From Odiellus spinosus (Eukaryota; Arthropoda; Arachnida; Opiliones; Phalangiidae), in contig OY987228.1 in the NCBI GenBank assembly GCA_963920705.1, forward strand, positions 13,251,187 through 13,315,186: a stretch of 64,000 bases of DNA. The letters run 5' to 3'. The notes below the pieces were generated by a model. The model was given only the letters and a program-made list of their open reading frames with translations. It was not told where the DNA came from and ran no database searches. Numbering within the stretch: the first letter of the stretch is position 1; each line of letters begins with the position of its first letter. This document shows, piece after piece, positions 1-17,617 of this stretch. A program made the translations under genes and the position numbers.

Positions 1-1236
1 GCAGAAATAGAATGTTAAACCTGTAGGTGATATTGATTTTGAGGAGAATTCGCAACCTTTAAAAGGGGTGCGTGAATTGTAGTCTTTAATTTACCTAGGA
101 TGGGTTCTCGAACTAGTATATAACCTGGACATAAGTCTAGCAAGCTCCAATAAAGCCGCTACTCCACTACCATTTGAATCGGCTCCGAGGGAAAGGGACT
201 ACAAAGAAGTTTAGTTAATTTAGCTAAGAACTGCTCAATAAATTCACTAAACCTACAGGAGCGATTCCGAATGAATCATAATGAGCAACTATAGCCACAG
301 TTGGAAGTTGTTCTTCTACTCCAAAGCCTGATAGTTTACCCTAAAGTTAATAGAGAATAAATAACTTTTTGTTAATTAATCAAAGAACTTCAAAAGTACC
401 TGTATATTGGATACATAAATATCAGTTCGACTTTTAGTTTGAGTCTGCGAACCAACCAACTTATACCCAGTAGCGGTTAAGCTTCCCGATAATTCTATAA
501 TAAGGAAAAAAAAGTTGTTGAAAGTGTTTAACTTGGTGTAAAGGTTTTATATACCGGCAAATGCACTTCCAGCTCGCTCATTAGATGAAGATAACTGTAC
601 ATTATCATATATTTCTTCCATTTCCGTCGTAGCTTCGGTAAAATATACCGGTATCGTGACTTCGTCTTTAAGCATGACTTTTTCTAAACGCGTTATATGC
701 TAGAAATAAACTGATAAGTAAAGATTTTTGAAATTTTTAGTTTTTCTTACACAAACCTCTAGTTCGTCCTTCGTTAGCAAACTCATATCACTAGGGATCA
801 AGACTAGTAAGCCTCCCGCATTCTGAGAAAGAATGCTTTGGTATTTTTCAGGAGTTAGATCCAAGATCTTTGCCAAAACGCATCTTCTGGTGTAAACCCC
901 GGCTTTAACCGTACATGCCTCGACGTTAACGGCCGCTGACCTACATCCTGCAATTTATTGGTTATAAAGGTAAATTACTTCCAAATAGGATAGCGATTGT
1001 CGGTTTTTTGCTCACAGAATACGAATATTTGAGTTAATTTTAAAACCATTTTTTTTATTACCATGTGGCGTTCCATGCAAGTCATAGTGATGGGACCTGT
1101 AAATCACGAACTCTTGGGCTCCAAAAACGGGAGTCATTGGTGATATAACGATGAATAAAGGAACAAATAAGATAACGTAAAAAGGTAGAGCTCCTCGGAA
1201 AAACTCAAAAACACCGTCGGCATCTTGGATAAACAT
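1..1236 (-). CDS. NCLN: Nicalin (BOS complex subunit NCLN), 5' part of gene
   Basis: Nicalin is an ER membrane protein with an M28-peptidase-like lumenal fold; in other animals it works with NOMO and TMEM147 in multipass membrane protein biogenesis. Coding exons on the minus strand: 1236-1062, 947-757, 699-555, 494-400, 340-257, 198-95 and 20-1 (continues off the window). The translation starts MFIQDADGVFEF, has one hydrophobic segment (signal anchor) and then GAQEFVIYRSHHYDLHG, the start of the nicalin domain. Further family blocks are RRCVLAKILDLTPEKYQ, PTVAIVAHYDSFGIAP and LSLGADSNGSGVAALLELA. The HYD and ADSNGSG stretches correspond to the M28 metal-site region. All exon junctions keep phase; the intron-5 donor is gtaggt after APS-P. 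It is divergently transcribed from USP8, with about 1.2 kb between start codons, mostly filled by a transposon. Missing: the C-terminal half and the terminal membrane helix. Confidence 0.93.
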
Positions 1237-1350
1237 TTAAATTTTTTATTTAAATTAATTACAACAAAATTAGTGGCAAGGGCGCGAGATGTAAAAACAC
1301 GGCGTTTTTTAGATCGGGCACATTACGGAAGCTCGACTCGACTTTTTCAA
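1237..1350. other. NCLN upstream flank
   Basis: Short AT-rich stretch directly upstream of the nicalin start codon. It would hold the proximal promoter and 5' UTR of NCLN. No TATA box or other specific element is convincing. It ends at the target duplication of the hAT element. Confidence 0.4.
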
Positions 1351-1358
1351 CTTGAAGC

Positions 1359-2239
1359 CAGGGTTGCCAACCACGAAAATCAATTTACCGCGAAAGAGCA
1401 GTTAAAAACCCGCGAAAATTCGGGAAAAACCGCGAAACTTAAAAATTATTCTATACATTTATATTTTGCTATTGTGAATGCAGTCCAGCATTGTTTTTAA
1501 TTTATTTGATTTAAAAAAAATTATATTAGATTCTTAACGATTTAAACATTTTGATCCAACAAAGTATAGACAAAAGTATAATGGTAAATATAAGACCAAT
1601 AATAAAACAATATTGTATGAGACAGTGACTCTACTCTGTGAGAGAAAATTATTATTTATATAGTTAAATGTCCTCTTATTTTTAAACTATAGTTTCCAAT
1701 CTTCCATTCTTTAGGCCTAATAACTCAGGTTAGTGTGTTTTTCCGTCCTTTGGATTATTAATCAATTAAGAAAATTGATAAATAAATAAGGACGGAAAAA
1801 CACACTAACCCGAGAGATTAGGCATAGAGAATGGAAGATAGTATAACCCCTAGGCCAGCGAGCGCTGTTACTCAGACCGTCAGACGAGAAAGTGGATCAA
1901 CGGGGGTCGGTCGAAGCCTATTTTGAAGAATGGGGGTGTTCCGTACATAACATTTAAAAGTTATTAACAGCTTTTATGAACTCTTTCGAGTCCGGTGCAC
2001 GTATGCTCCGAGCTAAAATCCATTTTGATTTTATTTTTTTTAAGCTATTTGCCTATTACTATTAGTTTTTCCAAGAAAAACCGAAAACCGCGAATTTAAA
2101 ATAAAAAAACCGCGACTGAAATTAAAAAACCGCGAAATTAAAATCAAAAACCGCGAACCCGCGAAGACCAAAAAAAAACCGCGATGACTCGAGAAAAACC
2201 GCGAAAATTCGCGGAAAAACCGCGAGGTTGGCAACGCTG
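1359..2239. mobile_element. hAT-type non-autonomous element, 881 bp, with 8-bp TSD
   Basis: The left end reads CAGGGTTGCCAACC and the right end is the inverted form of CAGCGTTGCCAACC, a 14-bp terminal inverted repeat with one mismatch. The element is bracketed by perfect 8-bp direct repeats CTTGAAGC at 1351-1358 and 2240-2247. The CAG-start TIR with an 8-bp duplication is diagnostic of the hAT superfamily. Both ends are packed with short motifs of the form AACCGCGA (about 1388-1440 and 2085-2225), as expected of subterminal transposase-binding repeats. There is no transposase ORF; the open frames inside are short and repeat-driven. A separate palindrome is nested at 1701-1837. It lies in the NCLN/USP8 intergenic region and may separate or alter their promoters (inference). 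Confidence 0.92.
1701..1837. repeat. Nested fold-back palindrome (50-bp arms)
   Basis: Two imperfect inverted arms at about 1701-1750 and 1788-1837 pair through blocks such as GTGTGTTTTTCCGTCCTT and its reverse complement, around a 37-bp AT-rich loop. It sits inside the 881-bp hAT element, so it is either a later MITE insertion or part of the element's own core. No clear target duplication was seen. Confidence 0.75.
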
Positions 2240-2435
2240 CTTGAAGCCCTCTAGCGTTGCCCTTTTGCGATCGTCGCGCCGAAACCCGAAAAAAAAAAAA
2301 AAAAACTGTTAGAGGACTCGGAGAGTCGGAGTTAGGAACTTAGGACACTGCCATTGCCTTGTCTAATACTGAGGAAGTTAGCAGGTCATCATTTCCTGGT
2401 CATGTCGTTAATCGTAATCCTTTAAATTTAAAATC

Positions 2436-5400
2436 ATGCCTGGAAGCCAAAAAGACTTGTATTTAGCCAATTCTTTAGAAGAATTGAATAATCATATCGC
2501 AGTTAAACCGACAATAGATAGTCTTGAAAAGTAAGTAAAATTTTGATAAATATTGCGTGAAACTTTGAAAGACCTGAAAAATGGATCAAATGTTTATGTT
2601 TGTAAACTAAGCCTTGCCATTAGTTAGGCCAATTAAAATGCAGTAAAACAAAACAAATGTGTTTTACTTCATTTTAATTTTGTGCAGTCACTGACAAGGG
2701 ATAGAAAATTATCAACGTTTCTTACATTCATAACTCTGACTGTTATCGGAACTGCAGAGTCACAGACTGACCCACCCACATTAGTTAATGACCCTTGGTT
2801 TTGATTAAATTAAATAATTAGATCTCTTTATCAAATTTAATAGGTTCAGATACATTGTTTTACTGTTATTAAGTTTTAATTATTTACAAACTAAAATGGC
2901 TTATCTGAGAAGCTCAAGTTCTTAAATACACGTAACGTAGAAAAGACCTTTTTTCAATCAACATTTTCAAGCTTTTGCTTTTCCAAGAGAAGCTTATATC
3001 CATTTAGATATCGGCTTCTCTATCATTAAAAGCCTGTTAACGCGTGTTAAATGAAAATCTTGATTTAAGTTTCATTAACGCAAAGCTCTATTCTTTGCTA
3101 AAAAAATCTTGATTAAAAAGGTGGCTTAAGTACATAGAAATTTTTCGCTAAAGGGGGTAAATGCCATTTCCCCAATTGTGAGCGCAATCTGACGCAAATT
3201 TAAAAGCTAGCAGTTCAGTTCCGGGACTAGTCTGTTCTTAACTGCACTCACAAGCTCCTGACAACTCGGCAATGAAAGAAAAGCTGGAAAGAAGGGTAGA
3301 ATTTTCTTTTGCCCTTTTATTGAAAACTATATACCTGCTGTCATGAATTAAAACTCTAAATTGTTAACATACCATTAACCTCGTACAATTAAACATTAGA
3401 ACTCTTATATTTAGTCTTGTTGCAATTATTACACCCACTGGAAGCAAAACCAATTATGTCCCGGAAATTCTTATAGATTTATATAAATCAATTCTTTGAA
3501 CACCATTTAGGTTGATGAAATCTAGTGTTAAGCTTCGGATTCAAGCTGAGCATAGTGAAATGTTGGGAGATGAAGAAAAAGCGTACATTTTCTATATGCG
3601 CTATCTAGACATAGTAACATACGCAAAGAAAGTAAAATCACAATCAAAATCAGTGAAAGTAAGTGAAGGTTTTTCGTGAACCTAACTGTTGTTTATCAGC
3701 GTTATCCCTGTCTATTTGTAGAAAGTACCACACATAGAAGAAAAAGTTTTAATGGAGGTTTTAACTAAAGCGGAAAAACTGTCCGAAAGTCTTAAAATAC
3801 GTTACAATGATCGTTTGAATAAAAAAAATTTGGAGAAAAGCCCAAAGATTACACCGGTTGTCAAAGATAATGTTACTTGTATCGAGACTGATTCCTCCAT
3901 ACCTAATGGTCTTCTCATAAAAGGGACAAGTATATTACCTCTAACTGTAAATAAGAATGAAGTTAATGGTACGATTAATCTTGAAAAAAAAAAAAAAAAA
4001 AAATCGATCATTAACCTTCTTAAGGTTTAAGTTTACTGAACTCTATTACAGAAAGTAAAACAAGCCAGTCGAATGATTCGATCACTAGTACCCAACTGTA
4101 CCGCTTGCTTCACGATGAGAATGAAAGTGTCACAGTATTTGACGTTCGTTCAACTACAGAATTTGTAAAATCTAAAATGAAGTGTGTTTCTTGCGTTAGC
4201 GTACCGGAAGATATTCTTAGACCTGGGTAATTTTATACTGGAGTTTTGGGTTATTAAGAAAGGATAGACGTTACACTGGAATTCAGCTAGTTACACAGAA
4301 AATGTTCTTACATTGAGATCAATAAGAATTGCTAGTGTAACTTAATTCTATCCTTTCTTGCTGATTTCATTGATTTTTAAATTTAATATTCGTTATTTAG
4401 GATGACAGCTCAAGCTATTGAAAAATTACTTCCTGATGAATCAAAACATTTGTGGATGAATAGAGACAAAGTAGATTACATTGTCCTTATGGATTGGAAT
4501 TCTTCCTTAATGACTTTAAAGGAAAATTCTCCTTTGCATTCTCTAAGGGAAGCCCTCACTAGGGTATGTTTATGAAAATTCTATACATAATCTTTTTGTG
4601 ATGCACTAAAACTACTATTTTTGTAAATTTCTTAGTGGTCAACTAAAACTTTTTTGAAGAGTGATCCTTTTATACTCGAAAATGGCTATGAAGATTGGAT
4701 ACTACATTATCCGTCGGAAACTACAAACCCGAATGTTAAAAAATATGATTCATCATTAGACACATCATCTGCCCTCTTACTTTCACGTAATATAATATTT
4801 ATATTTTATTATTTTATAAGGATTTGGTGAATTGACAAATAATTTTGATCATATATGGAGACGATCAACTGTCTCGATATTCCTTTAGGGTCAGTTTTAA
4901 CTTTTAAGGTATTCAAAGAAATATCGAATAGTAACTCTGCTATTGGACTTTTAAATTCATTGATTTCTTTAGATTCTGAGAAAAAGTTCTTATCTATCGA
5001 TTTAGACTGTTAGAAATATGGCAAAAAACTTTGGTTTTGGGTTTTGATGTTTTTAACTGTCTGAATTGATTAAAGGGGAAACTTGAAGGGGCTTAGCTAT
5101 AAAAAAATTCTTTGAAATTAGCTAGAATCGCTTGATTTCATGATTATATACTAAGTATTGTCAAAAATATTACTGTATTCGGTTTGAAAAACACTTTTTT
5201 ATCCTTGTTCAGTAATACGAAGATTTAGGTATTCGAAATTGCCAATTGGTTTAGACTACCAAAAAAATATTCACCCAACTCTAATGTTATAGTATGACTC
5301 TTTAGTATGACTTTCTGTTGTATCCAACCTGTAATCTACCTAAACTAGTTTATAGAGGGCACCACTGTACACTTCGGTGTCGCTACAAACATCATATTAT

Positions 5401-8400
5401 TGGGAGATGTTCCTGTTATGGCTGTAAGTGGAGCGGTACACTTAGGTGTCGCCACTAACGTGCGCAGTGGTGCCCTGTATGATCTAGTTTGGGTTGATTA
5501 CGGGTTTGATACAACAGCTTCAGAGTTAAATCTAAATTTTTTGATTTATAAACAGTTGATGTGGACTATCCTGATCCTGACATGAATGAAATTATCGATA
5601 CCAATTTAAACATTGAAACTATCGATCTAACTGACGAAAATACGACGATTCCAAGTTCTAAATCGGTGTCTAACAGACGAGATAGTATTCCTAAAATTCC
5701 ATGCGTGGATAGGGCTCTTAAACCCTTAGTAATTGTTAACAAACCCGAACCAAAACCAGCATGGCCCAGCGAAAAACGAGTAATGGACGCCAAAAAAGTA
5801 CATTTAAGCGGTTATCAAATTTGAAAATATGCGACAAACATTAATGAAATTTAATATCTTCTTAGGAAATTCATGATAGCTATGATCGATTAGAAACTAT
5901 GACTGAAGAACAGTTACGTAATACGATGGATCGTTTGAATAAGGAGCATGAATTTGCTATGCTTTGCATGAGGAAGGAGAGTGAAGCTAGCGAAGAAATG
6001 AGAAAAATCATGACGGAAGAAGCCGAACAAGTAATCGTGAAGATAAATTCGCTAGAAATGGAGAACAAAAGTTTGGAAGAAGGGCGCCGAATACTTGAAG
6101 AGGAAAATAGGAAACTTCGAATGGTTTGAAAAACGCAGTTATAGTAAAACCTCTTTATAACAAAATATTGCTTATAACAAAATGAAAATGTTTTTGAGTT
6201 AACTATTGCCAAAAAAAAATATATATCATGGCATTTATTGTAACATTTTGACTCCGATTTGATTATATCCAGTTAGATATAGGCCTATTTTTAGCAGACG
6301 AACTAAACCCTGGCTATAAGGAAAAGTTAAAAAAAAAATTACGCTCTTCATTATAATAAGTGACCTTTACCAAATACTTAGTTATCTGCTAATTCAAGAC
6401 CTAGCAACAGAATTTTGTTATATGGCTTTACCGTATAGTTTTGTGACAAGAATATGTTTAACTTAATTTTTATTATAGAAACTAACCCATCAACCTGACG
6501 ACGTTAGTCAAACTCAAGCCATAATCAAAGATAAATTAGAAGAAAAGAAAAAACGTGACGCAGAAGTAGAAAAGTTACGGAACGATAGAAAAAGGAAAGA
6601 AGCGAGTAAACACGAACCAAAACCAAAGAGTTTTAAAGATAGTAATATCAGTGACACGAACAAAAATTTGGAAACAAAGGGAGAGTTCAAGACTACATTA
6701 AAAGACGAACCTTTCGAGTCTAAACGAGGCCTTAGACGCTCCCTATCCTCTCCAAATATTGCCCAACTTGTTGACAATACCGCAAAACTAGATATAAATT
6801 CTTCCATCAGTACACCAATCGTGAACCGACAGGTTAAACCTACTATTCTGTAAGTTTTTGATCAGTGCAATGAGGTACAATTCACTCCATTATTAATGAT
6901 TGTCGTTGCATTGTTTTTGTCTTTCAGAAATCAGTCCATTCCACCGGTTAATAGAATCCTCAAACCTCACGAAACAACTGTCGTGAAACAACGTAACTTC
7001 AACCCAGTTTATACTAGTCAAGTAATCATTTGTTTCCAACTAAGTCTATAATTAATGGCACCATATATAAACTTCCTTTTAACTGTCATAAACTTGCAGG
7101 GAAATTCCCAAACAGGTCTACGTAACCTAGGAAATACCTGTTTCATGAATTCAGTTATTCAATGCCTAGGAAATACTAATGGCCTTGTTGATTATCTAGT
7201 ATACCGAGACTACTCAAGCGATGTTAGGTATAATTTTAAGTTTGGAATTTTTTAACTGATTTTTGATTGAATTTTTAATTCTTCACCAATTGTAGGGATA
7301 GTGGGAGTAAAGGAGAGGTAGTCGAGGAACTTTCGATACTCTTGCAACATCTTCGGGGAGGAAGTCGATCCATCACCCCTTCAGATTTCAAAGTAGGCTT
7401 GAAACTATTATTCTTAGTAAAAATAAGATTTCTGAATTTCATGTAATTTTAATTTTGAAATTGAAATTAAATTTCCAGAATATAGTCAGCCGTTACCTTA
7501 AAATCTGTATTGGTAATGAGCAGCAAGATGCTCATGAGTTTTTGACCAAATTAATGGAGAAACTTCACATGGAAGTCAATAGGGTAGGTGCACTTTTTTA
7601 AGCCAAAATTATCGAATGCTTCGCTGGGGAAAGTTATGTAAGGGGCTATTAAATCGTGCCTTAAGGTTATGAAATTAGGCCAAAATGTTAGGAAACTTCC
7701 AGTCAAAGAAGTTGTTGGATAGTTACGTAACTCAATTAGTAGTTCCAAAGGTTGTGAACTTGGAAATTAGACTACATTTTAAGTTGGGGTAATGTATGAA
7801 ACTTCAAAGATAGACCAAAAATGTCAGGAAAGACTATGGAACCTGAAAGTTAGACCAAAAGGTCTGGGGGTTAAAATAGGGAACTTAAATTAGACCAAAA
7901 GGTAAGGGATAAGTAGTGAACTTGAAAATTATACCAAAAGGTCGGGCATAAAGAATATCTTCAAAATTAAGCCAAAAGATTGGGGGGGAAAAGTAGGAAA
8001 CTTGAAAATTATACCAAAAGGTAGTCAAAGTGGAGAATTTTAAACAATAATTGACTTGAGTGTTGCCATCCAAACCAGTAACGTAACCAATGCCAATGTT
8101 TTAAATCTTAGGGAAATTCTTCTAGTAAATTACCTCCGCCCGAAACTGACAAAATGCCAGTATCTGAAGGGATACGTACTTATTGGAAATGGCATACCAC
8201 TAGAAATGATTCGGCCATTCAAGATATATTTGAGGGCCTATTGTTATCACAATTAACATGTCTTCATTGCAAGTCAGTCTCTAACAGTTACGAAGTCTTC
8301 TCATGCCTTTCAGTCCCCATATCTTCGTCAAGCAGATGCTCTCTAGATGTAAATCTTTCACCATATAAATTGCCTAAATTACGCTCGCTAACTTTCTATC

Positions 8401-9612
8401 AATTGTCTTTTGATTAGTCTTGTGTGAAAAACTTTTTGAAACCAGAGAGAATATCGGGCGATGCTGGGTGGAATTGCCCCACATGTAAACAAAAAAGAGA
8501 AGCCGAGAAGCAAATGTATATCGTAAAATTACCAAAGGTTCTCGTTATACATTTAAAGAGGTTAGTTGTTCACGAACTTAAACATAGTTATTTTTATTTA
8601 CATTTTGAATCAAAATATTTAGATTTTCATATGAGGGAATGTGGAGAAGCAAATTAAAAACTATGGTGACCTTTCCATTAACAAACCTAGACATGACAAG
8701 TTATATAAGCGATCAATGTAAAGCTTTCCAGTCAAGTTACTCGCTTTACGGTGTTGTCGTAAGTATAATTGATTTAATTTTAAATCTGAGTATGCTTGAA
8801 GAGTATTCAAAGTTAGGGCAACCAAGGTCATATTAACTTTCATAGTTTTTTACTATTTCATTTTTTTAAATTAAAATTTTTAGAATCATTTTGGAACCTT
8901 AGAAGGAGGACATTGTAAGTCAAATTTTAATTATCATTAGTCTAATTTAAAAATTTAATTTAATTTTAATCTTATAGACATCGCTATTTGTAAATCTCGC
9001 AATGAGAAGTGGTATAAATATGATGATCAAGATGTCTCAGAAATTAGCGCAAGTTCTGTAGCCGTAAGTTACTTAAAAAATAATTAACTTCAAATTTATA
9101 GGGAGAATGAAACCTGTCCATAAGTGATTTTCTATTTTTTATTGTTGAGATAGGCCTTATTCGCTAGTAAGAATCAAATGTTACGCTAGAGTTAGTTAAC
9201 TTACTTGGAAAGTAGGCTTAACAAGAATCTCAGGAAAAAGTTTCGGTTAAACAGCCTCTCTCCAATCATGACTGTAAAACATTTGGAACTTAATCATTGG
9301 CCAAAGAATGTTTAACATCTGATCCTTGTGAGGCCTACTTTCTAATTTAGTTGATATTTATACATAAATTTGATTTTATCGCCCCCCCCCCCCATTCCTA
9401 GGTCACTTTACCCAAAATCTATGTCTATTAAATATTGGTTTGTAGATTTCTTAGCTAGGCCTATTTTAAGAATTAGGATTCTATAGAATATCCCTCATTG
9501 TTGGGCTTCATTATTCCGTTATTAATACCTTAATACTAGTAAATATATCAAATTCTGTTTCTTTCAGACCGATGCCGCTTACATTATGTTTTATAACATG
9601 GTCTCCTCGTAA
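2436..9612 (+). CDS. USP8: USP8/UBPY-type ubiquitin carboxyl-terminal hydrolase
   Basis: Endosomal deubiquitinase acting on ESCRT-sorted receptors. Coding exons: 2436-2530, 3511-3658, 3722-3968, 4052-4226, 4401-4563, 4636-4786, 5556-5797, 5866-6123, 6479-6849, 6928-7021, 7100-7227, 7296-7392, 7479-7583, 8112-8348, 8418-8560, 8623-8758, 8884-8914, 8978-9063, 9568-9612; 983 aa, all phases consistent. Order of domains: N-terminal USP8 dimerisation/MIT-like helices ([16 protein letters not shown]), rhodanese-like domain (about 165-325), a charged coiled-coil (408-493), RRSLSSPN near residue 577 matching the human RSYSSPD 14-3-3 site, then the USP core. Catalytic Cys is in GNTCFMN (residue 662) and catalytic His in EGGHY (940). 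Zinc-ribbon Cys pairs are CLHC and CPTC. Exon 3 runs into a 19-A tract, but a gtacga donor upstream of it keeps the frame. Confidence 0.95.
3131..3333 (+). repeat. MITE-like element, copy 1 (USP8 intron 1)
   Basis: About 200 bp, strongly similar along its length to 24656-24857 and to the reverse complement of 40000-40176. The shared core includes AACTGCACTCACAAGCTCCTG. The ends are related inverted repeats beginning TACATAG and ending CTATATA. No coding capacity. Confidence 0.8.
4254..4360. repeat. Small inverted repeat in USP8 intron 4
   Basis: Arms at about 4254-4290 and 4326-4360 pair through AAGAAAGGATAG and its complement plus TTACACT / AGTGTAA. This is a short hairpin, probably a fold-back element remnant. 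Confidence 0.55.
5356..5476. repeat. Fold-back element in USP8 intron 6
   Basis: A perfect 12-bp inverted repeat AGGGCACCACTG (5356-5367 and inverted at 5465-5476) bounds 121 bp that also contains two related GGTGTCGC blocks. It looks like a small MITE. The open frame over it (5400-5585) is not coding. Confidence 0.6.
6230..6308 (+). repeat. Dispersed repeat shared with TMEM161 intron 7 (copy in USP8 intron 8)
   Basis: About 80 bp resembling 12386-12472, including a common tail of the form ATAGGCCTA-TTTTTAGCAGACGAACT. The two copies are in introns of two different genes, so this is a repeat family and not a conserved exon. Confidence 0.65.
7612..8030 (+). repeat. Degenerate minisatellite in USP8 intron 13
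   Basis: Repeated blocks built on GAACTTGAAAATTAxACC followed by AAAAGGT, with a period of roughly 40-60 bp, fill most of the 528-bp intron. Later copies (7890-8030) are more alike than early ones. Confidence 0.7.
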
Positions 9613-9774
9613 CTTAATATATGTAGAATGAAATTTAGTTATCCAAAAAAATTTGTATAAAATTTAACTTAATTGTAAAAAAAAAAGATTGTAAATAAGT
9701 TTCACAAACTATTTTCATTTTCTTAATTTTCTACCTATTTTTTTTTTTTTTTTTGTTTTTCTTTTAATTTCCAA

Positions 9775-9780
9775 AATAAA
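9775..9780 (+). terminator. Likely USP8 polyadenylation signal
   Basis: AATAAA 163 bases after the USP8 stop codon and after a poly-T tract. It is the first canonical hexamer downstream of the gene. Inferred from position only. Confidence 0.5.
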
Positions 9781-9796
9781 TAATTTTAAATGTTAT

Positions 9797-10616
9797 GGAT
9801 GCGAGAGTCCTCGATTTTGAGTTAGTGTCAAAATTGCTTATTAAAGTGATAAAGAAGATAGGGGGAAGTAAGTTTTTTTAATATATTGGGAATGTTAAAA
9901 GCATAATTAAAATGTATAAAAAAATTAAAAAATTAAGTTGTGATATAAGGCTGCTAAGCTTAACTCTCATTTTCATCCTGATAAAAGAATGACCAAATAA
10001 ATATCAAAGAGATTATGAAAAATTTTAAATATTTCGCGCACACCAACATAAATCTAAAACTAGTGAGTTGACAATTTTAATTTGTAGTATGCATTGTTTT
10101 TTTTTTTTCCACTCTCTGAAAAAGTTGGGCTTAGCGGATGCAAATCTTTTAATATGTTTTAATGCGTATTTTCCTCGTTCCCAAAAGATTAAAAAACTCA
10201 TCTTCATTATTCCTTCAAAACAATTTACATAGAGTAAGAACTAATTATGCAGTTATGAGCAGATTGGATAATTTCTAGTTATTGTCCGAGATATAATGCT
10301 AGGATCATACAAACATGGAAATAATTTTTTGGAACACAAAAAAAAAAAGCCCATTTTAAAGCAACTGAAAACAGCTCTTGCTCTTATTTTCAGTCCAATT
10401 TTAATATTTTTCTATTTCAACATAATTTTTGTTTATAAATATGAAATACCAATGTGAAAGTATACATGGGTGAAATTTAACCTGGAAATATCATGGGAAA
10501 TTCATTTTCCAAATCTTGTACGAACCTGGTTCACAATATCTTGATAATTAAAAAAGTGGCTTCTACTTTTAGAATGTAAAATCAGTTCTTATGCTAGATC
10601 AAATACTCTCGCATCC
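9797..10616. repeat. Possible 820-bp element with 12-bp inverted ends
   Basis: GGATGCGAGAGT at 9797-9808 is repeated exactly in inverted orientation at 10605-10616. No target duplication is clear and no ORF is credible, so this could be chance or an old insertion. It occupies most of the 1.3-kb convergent space between the USP8 and TMEM161 stops, in which I see no other gene. Confidence 0.3.
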
Positions 10617-10909
10617 CTAACGAATATTTGTACAATATAAAGAAAAGAACGATAATTGCATTAAATGTCATTTCTTTTTAATATTTATTTAGCGAATAAG
10701 AAATTACAAAAAAATTTCTGTTAACTTTCCAGCGAAACTTTCAAGTTTTTCGATAAAACAAAAACTTGGCTTAATTTTCCAAAACAATCCTACTTATATT
10801 ACCTTTGTTTTAATTTATGGAAGTTTCAGTTCCATAATTATTTAAATAACTGACTTTTTAGAAACATTCCAACGCAAAAACTATAGTTTGTCTTCATATA
10901 TATATTTTT

Positions 10910-13786
<2,877 letters not shown>

Positions 13787-14341
13787 TTTACAAAGGTTTT
13801 GTTTTTAATTAAAAATTAAAAGTCCAAACGAGAACTAGGACCCCAGGAGAGACCACGCGGCGAGCTAACTGCACAGGTTGACCCGGGTTGACCTCTCTGA
13901 ACTATGGAGTCGACAGATGCGACAATATAATTGGATCGTTTTGGTCACGTGTATATCCAGAAAGTACAGGTTTACTTGATACTTCTACAGAAGATATTTT
14001 GATTAATAACATATAACAAAACTAGCGTTCTCTATTAGCGCACGTTAAAAGTATATATACAAATTATAAAAAATAATTAAATACTAACTCATAGTATAAA
14101 TTATCGCTATTTATTCTGCAAAATGTGTGGATTTAAGTTTCATTATTTGAAGCGCAAAAATTTATATTTCATAACGCATGTATTTTAAAATTCCCGCCAT
14201 TTTTCTACGTGATTTTAAATAATGTACAGGTAGCGCCACCTGCGTAATATAATTTTCAGAGTGACAAGCACAATTTGAAGAGGTTACGGTGTATTTTGTT
14301 TCATGCCAATTTTCAAGTGATTAACTGTAATTAATACAAAA
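13787..14341. promoter_or_regulatory. Divergent TMEM161 / PSMC3 promoter region
   Basis: 555 bp between the two start codons, which point away from each other. It contains one CACGTG (13946-13951) and a GC-richer patch around 13840-13930. No TATA box is obvious. A shared or overlapping promoter is inferred from geometry only. Confidence 0.5.
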
Positions 14342-17121
<2,780 letters not shown>

Positions 17122-17617
17122 AGTTTCGGAATTTGTAACATTTTTTTGCAGTTATATGTTTTCAAAATAATTAAAAATCATAAAAAGTGATCAAAACCGA
17201 CTAATTCGCAGTTAGGCTTAACGATTAAATTTGGCGCCGGTTATTTCCAGTTCCGGTCGGTAGGGGATTCCGGTGTGTAAAATTGGGGAACGGAAAATAG
17301 AGGGGATAAAGTCTTTCAAGTTTCCGGTCGTCTACGAAATCGCCCAGGTTGGTACATTCAATTTTTTTTCTATCAATCTAAATAATCTTTAAATATTAAA
17401 GGTAATTATTAAATTTAAAGCCTTTTTAAAGCTTTATTTACGCCCTTCGCATTACAATTATTAGTTATTTCTTTACAATCTTATGACAGTCTATATTAAA
17501 TTTTGTTAAAGGTTAAATAAGTTAAGCCTTTGTTATTGGCAAACACGTTTTCCTTTCCGCATTTAAAGCACATCTCGTGTGAATTTAATATATATTTTTC
17601 ATAATTAGGCCTTCAAG
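17122..17617 (+). promoter_or_regulatory. RpL17 promoter and probable non-coding first exon
   Basis: Between PSMC3 and the RpL17 ATG. Three TTCCGGT-type motifs occur near 17253, 17270 and 17321, in a GC-richer block ending CGCCCAG|gttggt at about 17348. A TAATTAG acceptor follows at about 17608, ten bases before the ATG. This fits a 5' UTR exon and intron, common for ribosomal protein genes. A pyrimidine-rich start such as TCTTTC (near 17313) could be the TOP-like initiation site (inference). Confidence 0.45.

Noticed and set aside
1225..1500. 91-codon plus-strand ORF upstream of NCLN
   Set aside because: Spans the NCLN 5' flank and the hAT left end; no family or splice support.
3947..4030. 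USP8 exon 3 ending in poly-Lys and a stop (apparent frameshift or truncation)
   Set aside because: A gtacga donor at 3969 joins in phase to the rhodanese exon at 4052, so the A-tract is intronic.
5400..5585. 61-codon ORF before USP8 exon 7
   Set aside because: Covers a fold-back element and runs into intron; the conserved USP8 frame starts only at 5556.
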